Positions 44,229 to 52,222 of a stretch of 64,000 bases of DNA are shown here, piece by piece. Position 1 is the first letter of the stretch; every line of letters starts with the position of its first letter. The DNA is from Bacteroidales bacterium UBA5833 (GTDB lineage: Bacteria > Bacteroidota > Bacteroidia > Bacteroidales > Lentimicrobiaceae), in the NCBI GenBank assembly GCA_002433025.1, contig DJGZ01000029.1, positions 1 through 64,000 on the forward strand. The letters run 5' to 3'. The notes below the pieces were generated by a model. The model searched no databases, was not told where the DNA came from, and saw only the letters and a list, made by a program, of their open reading frames with translations. The position numbers were made by a program, and so were the translations under genes.

Positions 44229-44795
44229 TCAGCCTTTTAACTTAACGTTAGGATCAATTGCGTTTGCAAAGGTAAGCAAATCAGGATAAAAAAAATCAAC
44301 AAGATCCGGGTGTTGCTTTGGTATTATATTTTCACCAATCATTACTGTTCTCATACCCAACCGTTTTCCAAAAATCATATCGCTGACAGAGTCTCCGGCC
44401 ATAAAACTTTTCTTAAATATGATCTCTTTAAAGTGTTTTCTGGCCATTAGCCCCATACCAACAGAAGGCTTACGAAGCAATGAGCGGTCGGAAACCAGAG
44501 CCGGCGCATAAAAAATTCCGTCAATCCGGCCGCCATTCCGATCTACCACATTCACCATCTTTTCATGTATCAGCTCCAGTTGGTCAACTGTCATCAACCC
44601 CTTCCCTATTCCCTGCTGATTCGTTACAACAATAATATGACCAAATTTATCAGAAAAGGTGCGAAAGGCTTCAGGCACACCGTTAATAAAAACAAACTGG
44701 TCAGGGGTTTTTACATAATCACCCGGCAGCCGTCTGTTGATGACACCATCGCGATCAAGAAATAAAGTCCAGGATTTATCAATCTTCAAGTGCAT
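44229..44795 (-). CDS. gmhB: D-glycero-D-manno-heptose 1,7-bisphosphate phosphatase
   Basis: A 188-residue HAD-IIIA phosphatase. The nucleophile loop is LFLDRDGVINRRLPGDYVKTPDQFVFING, followed by VVTNQQGIGKGLM and KSFMAGDSVSDMIFGKRLGMRTVMIG. It removes the C7 phosphate from heptose bisphosphate. ATG 44795 is chosen: an upstream in-frame ATG at 44900 gives a long tail inside hddC. The 17-base overlap with hddC (ending 44779) indicates coupling. The zinc-binding Cys/His quartet of classic GmhB is not complete, as in some HddB variants. Confidence 0.85.
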   Translation of the reverse strand: MHLKIDKSWTLFLDRDGVINRRLPGDYVKTPDQFVFINGVPEAFRTFSDKFGHIIVVTNQQGIGKGLMTVDQLELIHEKMVNVVDRNGGRIDGIFYAPALVSDRSLLRKPSVGMGLMARKHFKEIIFKKSFMAGDSVSDMIFGKRLGMRTVMIGENIIPKQHPDLVDFFYPDLLTFANAIDPNVKLKG

Positions 44796-45495
44796 GAAAT
44801 TCGGTTTGGGCCCGGTGATAATCGGCAGGAATACCGATATCCAGGAAATAGTCATTAAAAATAAGGCCGAAAGTGTTGCCTGAATCCAGTTTACTTTCAA
44901 ACAGATCCCTTTCCAGGGAAAACTTTCCAGGCATAGCCTGCGCTTTGAAAAAACGGGAAGAAATTACATATATTCCTCCATTGATATACCCTGGTTCTGG
45001 CACCTCCGATTTCTCAGTAAACCTGAGAATTCGGTTATTCAGGTCGAATTTAACCGAGCCGTACCGGGATGCATCTTCCACTTGCCGGAGGGCCATGGTT
45101 ACATCCGCCAGTTGTTCAATATGCTTTTGAAACAACAAATCCAGGTTAATCCGGAAAAACGTATCCCCGTTCATAACCATAAAATGAGGTGTTTGAACCT
45201 GTGCAAAAGCCAACTGCACAGCACCACCCGTTCCCAGAGGTTCATCTTCGACCGAATAAAGCAACTCCAGGTCTTTATACCTGATATTGAAATAAGATTC
45301 AATCTTTTCGCTCAAATAACCGGTTGAAAGGATTACGCGTCTGAAACCGGCTTCATTGATATGATTGAGCAGATACTGAAGAAAGGGTTTCCCGTTGACA
45401 GGCGCCATTGGCTTGGGAGTATCCGGAACCGTTTGATTAAGACGGGTACCAAGTCCGCCGGCCAGAATGATGATGTCGGGATAAGCTATAAACAT
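44779..45495 (-). CDS. hddC: D-glycero-alpha-D-manno-heptose 1-phosphate guanylyltransferase
   Basis: A 238-residue sugar nucleotidyltransferase. Nucleotide-binding loop IILAGGLGTRL near residue 10, PKPMAPVNGKPFLQYLL near 28, FMVMNGDTFF with the metal-binding Asp, and GFRRVILSTGYLSEKI. HddC adds GMP to heptose 1-phosphate. The assignment among the guanylyl- and cytidylyl-transferases rests on its neighbours gmhA, hddA and gmhB. It overlaps gmhA by one base and gmhB by 17. Confidence 0.82.
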   Translation of the reverse strand: MFIAYPDIIILAGGLGTRLNQTVPDTPKPMAPVNGKPFLQYLLNHINEAGFRRVILSTGYLSEKIESYFNIRYKDLELLYSVEDEPLGTGGAVQLAFAQVQTPHFMVMNGDTFFRINLDLLFQKHIEQLADVTMALRQVEDASRYGSVKFDLNNRILRFTEKSEVPEPGYINGGIYVISSRFFKAQAMPGKFSLERDLFESKLDSGNTFGLIFNDYFLDIGIPADYHRAQTEFHALED

Positions 45496-46076
45496 TAGTG
45501 GCGCGGAAATAAGGCTGATTCAACAAGTTCACAGATGATGTGCCCGATGGTAATGTGAGATTCCTGAATCCGGGGTGTATCGGTCGAAGGCACATTTATC
45601 AGGATACCGCATTTATCCTTCATTTTTCCACCGCTTTGTCCGGTCATTCCAATCACGGTCATCCCCACATCACCGGCAGCCTGAATGGCATTAAGAATAT
45701 TTCCGGAATTACCTGAAGTCGAAAGGGCTACAAGCACATCACCTTTTTTGCCTTTTGCCCTCACAATCCGCGCATACACCTCATCAAAAGAGTAATCATT
45801 TCCAACGGCTGTCAGATAGCTGGTATTCACGTGCAGTGCTTCCGAATTCAGGGGGGGACGGTCATAATAAAAGCGGCCGGAAAATTCGGCTGCCAGGTGC
45901 TGGGCGTCAGCTGCGCTGCCTCCATTTCCGCAGAAAAGAACACTTCCGCTCATACGAAAGGCTTCTATAATGGTAATCGTGGCCGATTCAATTGATTTAA
46001 GCAGGTGATCATCCTGCAAAATCAACTCCTTTACATCGATGGAAGAACGAAAAACCTCACGAATTCTGGTCTGCAT
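45495..46076 (-). CDS. gmhA: Phosphoheptose isomerase
   Basis: A 193-residue SIS-domain isomerase converting sedoheptulose 7-phosphate to D-glycero-D-manno-heptose 7-phosphate. Hallmarks are SGSVLFCGNGGSAADAQHLAAEFSGRF, then ALSTSGNSGNILNAIQAA, and a C-terminal ESHITIGHIICELVE with the catalytic Glu/His region. ATG 46076 is preferred; the ATG at 46112 lies above the -7 box (46092-46099). First gene of the gmhA-hddC-gmhB set. Confidence 0.92.
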   Translation of the reverse strand: MQTRIREVFRSSIDVKELILQDDHLLKSIESATITIIEAFRMSGSVLFCGNGGSAADAQHLAAEFSGRFYYDRPPLNSEALHVNTSYLTAVGNDYSFDEVYARIVRAKGKKGDVLVALSTSGNSGNILNAIQAAGDVGMTVIGMTGQSGGKMKDKCGILINVPSTDTPRIQESHITIGHIICELVESALFPRH

Positions 46077-46091
46077 AGTATTATATTTTTG

Positions 46092-46099
46092 CAAAGATA
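46092..46099 (-). promoter_or_regulatory. -7 promoter element (TATCTTTG) of gmhA-hddC-gmhB
   Basis: Minus-strand TATCTTTG, 16 bases before the gmhA ATG at 46076, in the 59-base gap behind hddA. It shows that gmhA can be started independently of hddA. Confidence 0.55.
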
Positions 46100-46135
46100 T
46101 GTAAAAGCACAAACGGGAATGCTTTGATCAGCCGA

Positions 46136-47179
46136 TCAGATGGTCCATGTGGTAAGGCCGGAGTCGGTAAATTCATAGCGTTTGGCTTCAACACCAAACT
46201 TTTTAAGGGCGTTGATAACTTTAGATCTGGTTTCCCCCGGGCAATAAAAGATCATAAATCCACCGCCACCGGCACCGCTGATCTTCCCTCCAGTAGCACC
46301 GTTTTCACGGGCAGTTTCATAGAGCTGATCAATAAAGGGATTGGAAATTTCATCTGCCATCTGCTTTTTAAATTTCCATCCAAAATCCAGGATTTCACCG
46401 ATTTTATCAAGATCGCCGCGCAGCAAAGCTTCTTTCATCATCACCGACTGAAGCTTCAACTGATGCATCGCATCAATGGAGCTTTGGTTATTGTTGACAA
46501 CATTTCTCGACTGCGCTTCAATAATCTTTGAGGACAACCTGCTGGTTTGGGTGTAAAAAAGTACCAGGTTGTGGGCTAACTCATTAAGATAAATATCTTT
46601 AATGCGAAGAGGGTTAACAATGACCTTATCATTAGCCGAGAACTCCATAAAATTCACGCCGCCAAAAGTTGCGGCATATTGGTCTTGTTTACCGCCGACC
46701 ATTTCCAGATCAACACGTTCAACATCATATGCCAGTTTGGCAAGATCATATTCGCCCAAAGGAAGTTTCAGCCATTCCGCAAAAGCGCCTATAATAGCGA
46801 CCACAAGTGTTGAAGACGTGCCAAGGCCGGAACCTGGAGGTGCATCAACATAAGTGGATAAGGAAAATGAAAGAGGCTTATATGTGTAATTGAGGGTGAT
46901 CCGGTTATAGATACCCCTAAAGAGATCAAGATCCCCATTCAACGGGAGGTTTAATTGCGACTCAGTCTCATATTCTTCCTCCTTATCCAATGAATTAAGC
47001 ACAATTTTCCCATCATTCCTGGGAATTATTGAAGCATAGGCATACATACTGATGGTGGCATTGAGCACTGCCCCTCCATACAAATCAGAATATGGCGCCA
47101 CGTCTGTACCACCCCCGGCAAGTCCAAGACGCAGAGGGGCTTTACTTCTTACTATGTGTTTTGATCCCTTCATTTTCAA
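46136..47179 (-). CDS. hddA: D-glycero-alpha-D-manno-heptose 7-phosphate kinase
   Basis: A 347-residue GHMP kinase that phosphorylates heptose 7-phosphate at C1. Motif 1 is RSKAPLRLGLAGGGTDVAPYSD, motif 2 is PPGSGLGTSSTLVVAIIGAF, and motif 3 is GGKISGAGGGGFMIFYC; GGKQDQYAATFGG is the HddA-type substrate region. ATG 47173 is an alternative start. It precedes gmhA by 59 bases. With gmhA, hddC and gmhB it completes the GDP-heptose route. Confidence 0.9.
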   Translation of the reverse strand: MKMKGSKHIVRSKAPLRLGLAGGGTDVAPYSDLYGGAVLNATISMYAYASIIPRNDGKIVLNSLDKEEEYETESQLNLPLNGDLDLFRGIYNRITLNYTYKPLSFSLSTYVDAPPGSGLGTSSTLVVAIIGAFAEWLKLPLGEYDLAKLAYDVERVDLEMVGGKQDQYAATFGGVNFMEFSANDKVIVNPLRIKDIYLNELAHNLVLFYTQTSRLSSKIIEAQSRNVVNNNQSSIDAMHQLKLQSVMMKEALLRGDLDKIGEILDFGWKFKKQMADEISNPFIDQLYETARENGATGGKISGAGGGGFMIFYCPGETRSKVINALKKFGVEAKRYEFTDSGLTTWTI

Positions 47180-47300
47180 GAAAAATATACCCTTCTAATG
47201 AAACAAATCAAGTGAGACATTATTGCATGAGACCATTGAGATACCATTTTTCAACTTGTAAATGTGAAGGCTCAATATTTCGCCTAATTCAAATTTTCCA

Positions 47301-48446
47301 TCAGACAACAACAATCTGGTCAATTTCTTCTAGCAATCCTTCCCAGGAAAACCTTTCACGCTCAATCAATACATTTGAAGCAAATTCTGCTGCCTTTTTC
47401 TCATGATAAAATCTATAAATTGCTTTTGCAATACTTTCAGGATCAGGGCTTACCACATACCCAACTTTACCATCAGGTATCATTTCAGCCAGACCTCCAA
47501 CATTTGTTGTTATGATAGGTTTACCAAAATGATAAGCGATTTGTGTAACCCCGCTCTGAGTGGCATGCCGGTAGGGCTGGACCACCAGATCGCAACCACT
47601 GAAGTATAGATAAACTTCAGTATTAGGTATAAAACTGGTCCTCAATACAACTTTATCATCCAGATTCCGATTCCTGATAATATCCATGTATTTCTCTTCA
47701 TTACCGTAGAACTCTCCTGCAATGAGTAAACGGACATTCAATCCGGACAAGGTGCTGCTTGCAAGAGCCTCAAGTAGCAAATCCAATCCTTTGTAATCCC
47801 GGATAAAGCCAAAAAAAAGCATATAAGGCGTTTTTTCATCAAGTGAAAGTCGCCGGCATGCTTCTTCTTTTGAAACACCCTCTCCGAAATTATCATAAAG
47901 CGGATGCGGGTGATAGATACGGGGTTTTTCATTATCGAATCCTGAAATATCATTTAATACGGATTTCGACATGGCTACAAACCCATCTACCGACCCTGTG
48001 AAATACTTAACCAGGGAAAAATCGAAAAATCTTCTTTCATGTGGAATAATATTGTCAGTAATGGCAATAATCTTCGTCTTATAACGCCATCTCAGTATCC
48101 TTGCAATTGAACCCAGGCATGGAGCCATAAAAGGAATCCAAAATCTAACAATGACTAAATCCGGCTTTTCAGCAGCGATTTTGAATGCAGATCTGATCCA
48201 GTTTAAAGGATTCACTGAATTTATTTTAACCTTGATATTTAAGCCTACAGGTGGATCTTCTTTTGAAAATTGTGTTGTTCCCGGAAAAAAAATTGAAGGG
48301 TATTGTAAACTGAATGTGTATATGACGACTTCATCACCCCTATCCTGATATGCCTGAGCCAGCCTTTCATTGAAAGTGGCAATACCCCCTCCCCTCAAAG
48401 GATAAGCCGAACCAATGATCACTACTTTTTTCCGGGGTCGCTCCAT
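47301..48446 (-). CDS. Glycosyltransferase, family 4 (GT-B fold)
   Basis: A 381-residue glycosyltransferase group 1 enzyme. The start is IIGSAYPLRGGGIATFNERLAQAY, and the C-terminal nucleotide-sugar region is PYMLFFGFIRDYKGLDLLLEALA, followed by VVQPYRHATQSGVTQIAYHFGKPIITTNVGG and E of the EX7E motif. ATG 48446 begins the conserved N-terminal strand; the ATG 120 bases upstream runs into the neighbouring gene. The acceptor is unknown, but context (GDP-heptose genes, other sugar genes) suggests surface polysaccharide. Confidence 0.86.
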   Translation of the reverse strand: MERPRKKVVIIGSAYPLRGGGIATFNERLAQAYQDRGDEVVIYTFSLQYPSIFFPGTTQFSKEDPPVGLNIKVKINSVNPLNWIRSAFKIAAEKPDLVIVRFWIPFMAPCLGSIARILRWRYKTKIIAITDNIIPHERRFFDFSLVKYFTGSVDGFVAMSKSVLNDISGFDNEKPRIYHPHPLYDNFGEGVSKEEACRRLSLDEKTPYMLFFGFIRDYKGLDLLLEALASSTLSGLNVRLLIAGEFYGNEEKYMDIIRNRNLDDKVVLRTSFIPNTEVYLYFSGCDLVVQPYRHATQSGVTQIAYHFGKPIITTNVGGLAEMIPDGKVGYVVSPDPESIAKAIYRFYHEKKAAEFASNVLIERERFSWEGLLEEIDQIVVV

Positions 48447-48471
48447 CAGAATATGTTCTATCTTTGAAAAA

Positions 48472-49407
48472 TTACAACTCTTCTTCCACCAGGTAATGAT
48501 TTCTGTCGCTTGAACTGCGACTGATAAGCTCTCCGAGGAAGCCGGCAACAAAAAGTTGAGTACCAAGCACCATAGCTAGCAGGCCAAAATAGAATAGCGG
48601 CCGTTCAGTCATTTTATATCCGGCAAGAAACAGCTTGGCATAAGCCAGGTATGCGGCAATTACAAAACCGCTTAAAAACAAAAGGCTCCCCAAAGCACCG
48701 AACAGATGCATGGGCTTTTTACCAAAACGGGAAACAAACATAATGGAAATCAAATCCAGAAATCCATTGATAAAACGCTCCCAACCAAACTTTGTCACTC
48801 CGTATTTCCGCTTCTGATGCGAAACAACCTTTTCACCGATTTTCCTGAACCCGGCCCACTTTGCAATTACCGGAATGTAACGGTGCATTTCACCATATAC
48901 CTCTATCGACTTTACAACTTCCTTCCTGTAAGCTTTTAACCCGCAATTCATATCATGAAGCTTTACGCCCGACATCCTGCGCGTTGCAGCATTGTATATC
49001 TTTGAAGGAATATTCTTGGTAAGTTTCGAATCGTACCGCTTCTTCTTCCACCCGGACACCAGGTCATAGCCGTCTTCGGCGATCATCCGGTAAAGCCCGG
49101 GAATTTCATCAGGACTATCCTGAAGGTCAGCATCCATGGTAATGACCACATTTCCCCCGGCCACTTCAAACCCTTTATTGAGGGCAGCTGACTTGCCGTA
49201 ATTTCTGCGGAATTTGATGCCACGAACTTTTAAATCTTCCTTCTGCAATTCACCAATTACTTTCCATGAATTGTCAGAGCTACCGTCATCAACGAAAATC
49301 ACTTCAAAGTCAAAACCATGCTCAGCCATTACCCTTCTTATCCAATCATAAAGTTCGGGCAACGACTCTTCTTCATTAAATACAGGTACAACAACCGAAA
49401 TATCCAT
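48472..49407 (-). CDS. Glycosyltransferase family 2, DPM1/GtrB-like
   Basis: A 311-residue GT-A enzyme: SVVVPVFNEEESLPEL, VIFVDDGSSDNSW, NYGKSAALNKGFEVAGG, ITMDADLQDSPDEIP (DxD), DLVSGWKKKRYD, and CGLKAYRKEV. Two C-terminal membrane helices (SLLFLSGFVIAAYLAYAK and LFYFGLLAMVLGTQLFVAGFLGE) anchor it to the inner membrane. Such enzymes charge a polyprenyl phosphate with a sugar or extend a lipid-linked glycan. It lies three bases after the DUF4199 gene. Confidence 0.88.
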   Translation of the reverse strand: MDISVVVPVFNEEESLPELYDWIRRVMAEHGFDFEVIFVDDGSSDNSWKVIGELQKEDLKVRGIKFRRNYGKSAALNKGFEVAGGNVVITMDADLQDSPDEIPGLYRMIAEDGYDLVSGWKKKRYDSKLTKNIPSKIYNAATRRMSGVKLHDMNCGLKAYRKEVVKSIEVYGEMHRYIPVIAKWAGFRKIGEKVVSHQKRKYGVTKFGWERFINGFLDLISIMFVSRFGKKPMHLFGALGSLLFLSGFVIAAYLAYAKLFLAGYKMTERPLFYFGLLAMVLGTQLFVAGFLGELISRSSSDRNHYLVEEEL

Positions 49408-49410
49408 CTT

Positions 49411-49980
49411 TTAAACAGTCCCTCCCATGTTATTGTCATCAAATACACCAGGACTGCGCTTCATTACTGCTCCAACAATAAGTGAAACAATCAACGCGAA
49501 GACTGATCCAAAAACCAGACTGTTAATACTTTGCTTCAGGGTTGAAACACTCATACTCTCATCAATACCGTCAAGCGTTTCCTGTATTTTTTCATCGGGA
49601 ACCTTACCAGACAAGTAATTTTCCATAAAATCCTTCTGGGCCTCGATGATTGATCGCGTATATTCCGGATCAAAGTAATTGATGAACAAATAATTAAATA
49701 ATGAAGAAATTACCGTTGAAGCCAAAAGGGCAATAAAGCCAAAGAGGAACGCATCTTTAAACGAAATAAAACCTTCGCTTTGCTTGCGGTACTTTTTAAT
49801 ATAGATAACCAGCAATGTAATGCTTACAGCAAATCCGATAATTCCTAACAGAATGGGCCTCATTATTCCAACAGGTTTGACACCTGCAACATATTGAATC
49901 AGGAAAACAGCGACTGAAACAGAGCCAATTATCAGACCAGCTTTTAATGCAGGGTTAAAAATTGAATTTTTTGTTTCCAT
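49411..49980 (-). CDS. DUF4199 domain membrane protein
   Basis: A 189-residue protein with four predicted helices: about residues 14-33, 38-58, 74-98 and 150-170. FISFKDAFLFGFIALLASTVISSLFNYLFINYFDPEY is the characteristic DUF4199 stretch. The role is unknown. Its gene is followed by a GT2 gene after three bases, an arrangement common in Bacteroidota. Confidence 0.85.
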   Translation of the reverse strand: METKNSIFNPALKAGLIIGSVSVAVFLIQYVAGVKPVGIMRPILLGIIGFAVSITLLVIYIKKYRKQSEGFISFKDAFLFGFIALLASTVISSLFNYLFINYFDPEYTRSIIEAQKDFMENYLSGKVPDEKIQETLDGIDESMSVSTLKQSINSLVFGSVFALIVSLIVGAVMKRSPGVFDDNNMGGTV

Positions 49981-50076
49981 ATGGCTTGATGGTTATTTGA
50001 AGTGTTCTGCAAATGTACAAATATGAATCAATAATATAAAATTGCTGTTTATCGGTGCCATGTTGGCAAATTATTG

Positions 50077-50084
50077 TATCTTTG
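50077..50084 (+). promoter_or_regulatory. -7 promoter element (TATCTTTG) of the SRP RNA
   Basis: TATCTTTG five bases before the first base of the SRP RNA stem, matching the expected distance to the transcription start. Confidence 0.7.
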
Positions 50085-50088
50085 CAGC

Positions 50089-50192
50089 GGGTAAGTCTTA
50101 TACGACCAGCTCCCATTGAACTCCCCCAGGTCAGGAATGAAGCAAGGGTAAATGGTTGTAGCGGTGCGATATAAGTAGCTTACCCTTTTTTT
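50089..50192 (+). ncRNA. ffs: Signal recognition particle RNA (small bacterial type)
   Basis: A hairpin RNA of about 100 bases. The ends GGGTAAG (50089-50095) and CTTACCC (50179-50185) pair, then CTTAT pairs with ATAAG. The apical region holds CCCCAGGTCAGGAATGAAGCAAGGG, the conserved SRP domain-IV loop with a GGAA tetraloop and the internal AGCA side, where Ffh binds. A T tract (50186-50192) terminates it. It directs Ffh-bound ribosomes to the membrane. It starts right behind a TATCTTTG box and lies in the gap between the DUF4199 and YciO-type genes. Confidence 0.92.
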
Positions 50193-50214
50193 ATGCCCTG
50201 TCGGCAAAAAATCG

Positions 50215-50222
50215 TATTTTTG
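50215..50222 (+). promoter_or_regulatory. -7 promoter element (TATTTTTG) of the YciO-type gene
   Basis: TATTTTTG, 17 bases before the ATG at 50239, downstream of the SRP RNA terminator. No -33 box at 19-21 bases. Confidence 0.4.
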
Positions 50223-50238
50223 TGAAAATGGTCGTGTT

Positions 50239-50850
50239 ATGTTACTCAAAATATACCCTGAAAACCCCAGCCCACGTCAGATCAGAACAGTAGCTGAATG
50301 CCTTATGGACGGCGGAATTATCATTTATCCCACTGACACCGTTTACGGGCTTGGTTGCGATATCTTCAAATCCAGGGCGGTGGAGCGCATCGCTCAAATT
50401 AAAGGAATAAAAGCTGACAAAGCAAACTTCTCTTTTATATGCAATGACCTGAGCCAGCTGGCTGACTACAGTCGCCCGATCAGCAACGAGATTTTCAAAA
50501 TGATGCGTAAAAACCTGCCCGGGCCTTTCACGTTTATCCTGAATGCAAGCAACAATGTGCCAAAACTGATCCAAAGCAAGAAGAAAACAGTAGGTATCCG
50601 TATCCCCGACAATAGCATTCCACTTGAAATCGTGAAAGAACTCGGGCACCCCATAATGTCAACTTCTATTCACGATGATGATGAAATCATAGAATATACC
50701 ACTGACCCTGAACTAATTTATGAAAAGTACAATCAGATTGTTGACATAGTGATTGATGGCGGTTATGGCGGTAATGAAGCCTCCACGGTAATTGACTGCA
50801 CCGGCGAGGATCCGTTGATTGTGCGCGAAGGCAAAGGGATATTGATATGA
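50239..50850 (+). CDS. YciO/TsaC-family protein
   Basis: A 203-residue protein of the Sua5/YciO/YrdC fold. It has IIIYPTDTVYGLGCDI near residue 29, NFSFICNDLSQLADYSR near 62, LPGPFTFILNASN near 90, KKKTVGIRIPD and STVIDCTGEDPLIVREGKG at the end. Overall it is closer to YciO than to TsaC of Escherichia coli, whose role in threonylcarbamoyl-AMP synthesis for tRNA t6A is established. So tRNA t6A synthesis is possible but not assured. The cupin gene overlaps its stop (ATGA). Confidence 0.82.
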   Translation: MLLKIYPENPSPRQIRTVAECLMDGGIIIYPTDTVYGLGCDIFKSRAVERIAQIKGIKADKANFSFICNDLSQLADYSRPISNEIFKMMRKNLPGPFTFILNASNNVPKLIQSKKKTVGIRIPDNSIPLEIVKELGHPIMSTSIHDDDEIIEYTTDPELIYEKYNQIVDIVIDGGYGGNEASTVIDCTGEDPLIVREGKGILI

Positions 50851-51191
50851 AAAATATTTCGCCGGCAAATATTTTCAATCACGTTAATGCTGTTCCTGAT
50901 GACGAAGAGTTGTTTGAAACCCTTGCCAGCGGTGATGTCGTGATTGAACGCATTGTTTCTCGGGGTCAGATTACTCCCGAAGCGGAATGGTATAATCAGG
51001 AAAAGGATGAGTGGGTTATACTGCTCACCGGCGAAGCCCGTATCCTATTTGAGAACAGTGGCGAAATCGCATTAAAACCCGGCGATTACCTGCTGATCCC
51101 CGCCTACCAAAAACACAGGGTAACTTACACCAGCAAGTCGCCGGAATGCATCTGGCTGGCCATACATGGCCGCATTAATGATAAAACATGA
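50847..51191 (+). CDS. Cupin-domain protein
   Basis: A 114-residue single-cupin protein. The barrel motifs are EWYNQEKDEWVILLTGEARILFENSG and LKPGDYLLIPAYQKHRVTYTSKSPE. The first cupin motif has Trp/Asn in place of the usual two histidines and one His remains in the second (KHRV), so metal binding is uncertain. It begins inside the stop of the YciO-type gene, so the two are coupled. Function unknown. Confidence 0.84.
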   Translation: MKNISPANIFNHVNAVPDDEELFETLASGDVVIERIVSRGQITPEAEWYNQEKDEWVILLTGEARILFENSGEIALKPGDYLLIPAYQKHRVTYTSKSPECIWLAIHGRINDKT

Positions 51192-51251
51192 AAATTATTT
51201 TACACAATTTCAAGCCTTTACAATTGCTACAGAAAAAACTGAAAAAAATTA

Positions 51252-51282
51252 TTTGCAAGTAAAGATAAAAGCAGTACTTTTG
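51252..51282 (+). promoter_or_regulatory. Promoter of tRNA-Lys (TTTG-N19-TACTTTTG)
   Basis: TTTG at 51252-51255 and TACTTTTG at 51275-51282, exactly 19 bases apart. The tRNA begins 13 bases later. Confidence 0.75.
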
Positions 51283-51294
51283 CAGTCCCTTAAC

Positions 51295-51367
51295 GATTCC
51301 GTAGCTCAGCAGGTAGAGCACATCCCTTTTAAGGATGGGGTCCTGGGTTCGAGCCCCAGCGGGATCA
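51295..51367 (+). tRNA. tRNA-Lys (anticodon UUU)
   Basis: Acceptor GATTCCG pairs with CGGGATC, with discriminator A at 51367; no CCA is encoded. D arm GCTC/GAGC, anticodon stem CATCC/GGATG with loop CTTTTAA (anticodon TTT), five-base variable region, and T arm CTGGG/CCCAG with TTCGAGC. All arms are complete. It has its own promoter and terminator. Confidence 0.97.
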
Positions 51368-51375
51368 CAATACAG

Positions 51376-51397
51376 CCCGGCTTTCGCCGGGTTTTTT
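51376..51397 (+). terminator. Intrinsic terminator of tRNA-Lys
   Basis: CCCGGC and GCCGGG form six pairs around TTTC, followed by a run of six T at 51392-51397. Confidence 0.88.
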
Positions 51398-51441
51398 GTT
51401 TTAAACACCTACCTCCTCGTTACCGGCTGTACTTTCTGATT

Positions 51442-51449
51442 TATCTTTG
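51442..51449 (+). promoter_or_regulatory. -7 promoter element (TATCTTTG) of the hemerythrin-like gene
   Basis: TATCTTTG lies 37 bases before the ATG at 51487, downstream of the tRNA terminator. No -33 partner at the usual distance. Confidence 0.55.
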
Positions 51450-51486
51450 CAGGATTCGTTTAGCTTTCAAAAAAACGTTTCCTTAC

Positions 51487-52212
51487 ATGAAAACCATAGG
51501 CACCAATACCAACCTGGCAGAAGCCATTATGCAAAACCACAACCTGCTCAGGGTTATCGGAAGATTTGATATTCAACCCGGATTTGGGGATGTCACCGTT
51601 GGCGAGATCTGCCACAAAAAAGACATTGACCCGGTATTCATGGTTGTAATCCTCAATTCATTTCTTGATGAAAGCTATTTTCCGGCGCATGATCTCACCG
51701 GATTTTCATTGAAACAACTGGTCAGATACCTTCAGAAAACCCATGATTATTACCTGAACCATCAGATCCCCTATATTCAGGAGTTAATCGACCGGTTGTG
51801 CTCCGGCCGGCAACCCGAAAACCCCGGCCTTAAAGTTGTAAACAAGTTTTTTGCCGCCTACTGCAGGGAACTGAAGGAACACATCAGCCGGGAGGAAAAA
51901 GTTACGTTTCCTTATGTACTGGATATCGAATCACGTTTCAACCATCCGGAAAATGCCGGAAGCGGAAGTCCGGATTACACCATTTATCATTATGAATCGG
52001 AGCACGACAATGTTGAAGAGAAACTGTATGATCTAAAAAATATCATGATAAAGTACCTCCCGCAGCCTTTCGATTTTGACCTGGTTAACCGGATTATAGC
52101 TGAACTCTACTGGCTCGAAAAAGATTTAAATGAACATGCCCGTATTGAAGACAAAATCATGATACCAAAAGTCAGGATGATGGAAGCGGCATTGAGACTG
52201 CACCGGAATTAA
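51487..52212 (+). CDS. Hemerythrin-like RIC/ScdA-type protein
   Basis: A 241-residue protein. The N-terminal segment (residues 5-55) has the ScdA_N pattern, but where iron-sulfur repair proteins have a Cys-Cys motif this one has RFDIQPGFGDVTVGEI. A helical bundle follows with His and Glu at hemerythrin-like spacing: THDYYLNHQ, KEHISREEKVTFPYV, HYESEHDNVEEKL and NEHARIEDKIMIPKV, which would hold a di-iron centre. RIC proteins repair iron-sulfur clusters after nitric oxide stress. The start is ATG 51487; a longer in-frame extension would run across the tRNA. It is followed after 10 bases by a LuxR-type gene. Confidence 0.86.
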   Translation: MKTIGTNTNLAEAIMQNHNLLRVIGRFDIQPGFGDVTVGEICHKKDIDPVFMVVILNSFLDESYFPAHDLTGFSLKQLVRYLQKTHDYYLNHQIPYIQELIDRLCSGRQPENPGLKVVNKFFAAYCRELKEHISREEKVTFPYVLDIESRFNHPENAGSGSPDYTIYHYESEHDNVEEKLYDLKNIMIKYLPQPFDFDLVNRIIAELYWLEKDLNEHARIEDKIMIPKVRMMEAALRLHRN

Positions 52213-52222
52213 ACCAGAAACT

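Noticed and set aside
51175..51408. A 77-codon frame on the minus strand
   Set aside because: It is antisense to tRNA-Lys; the translated PAGARTQDP segment is a known artefact of tRNA genes.
51166..51486. In-frame N-terminal extension of the hemerythrin-like gene
   Set aside because: It runs across the complete tRNA-Lys gene and its terminator; ATG 51487 follows its own TATCTTTG box.
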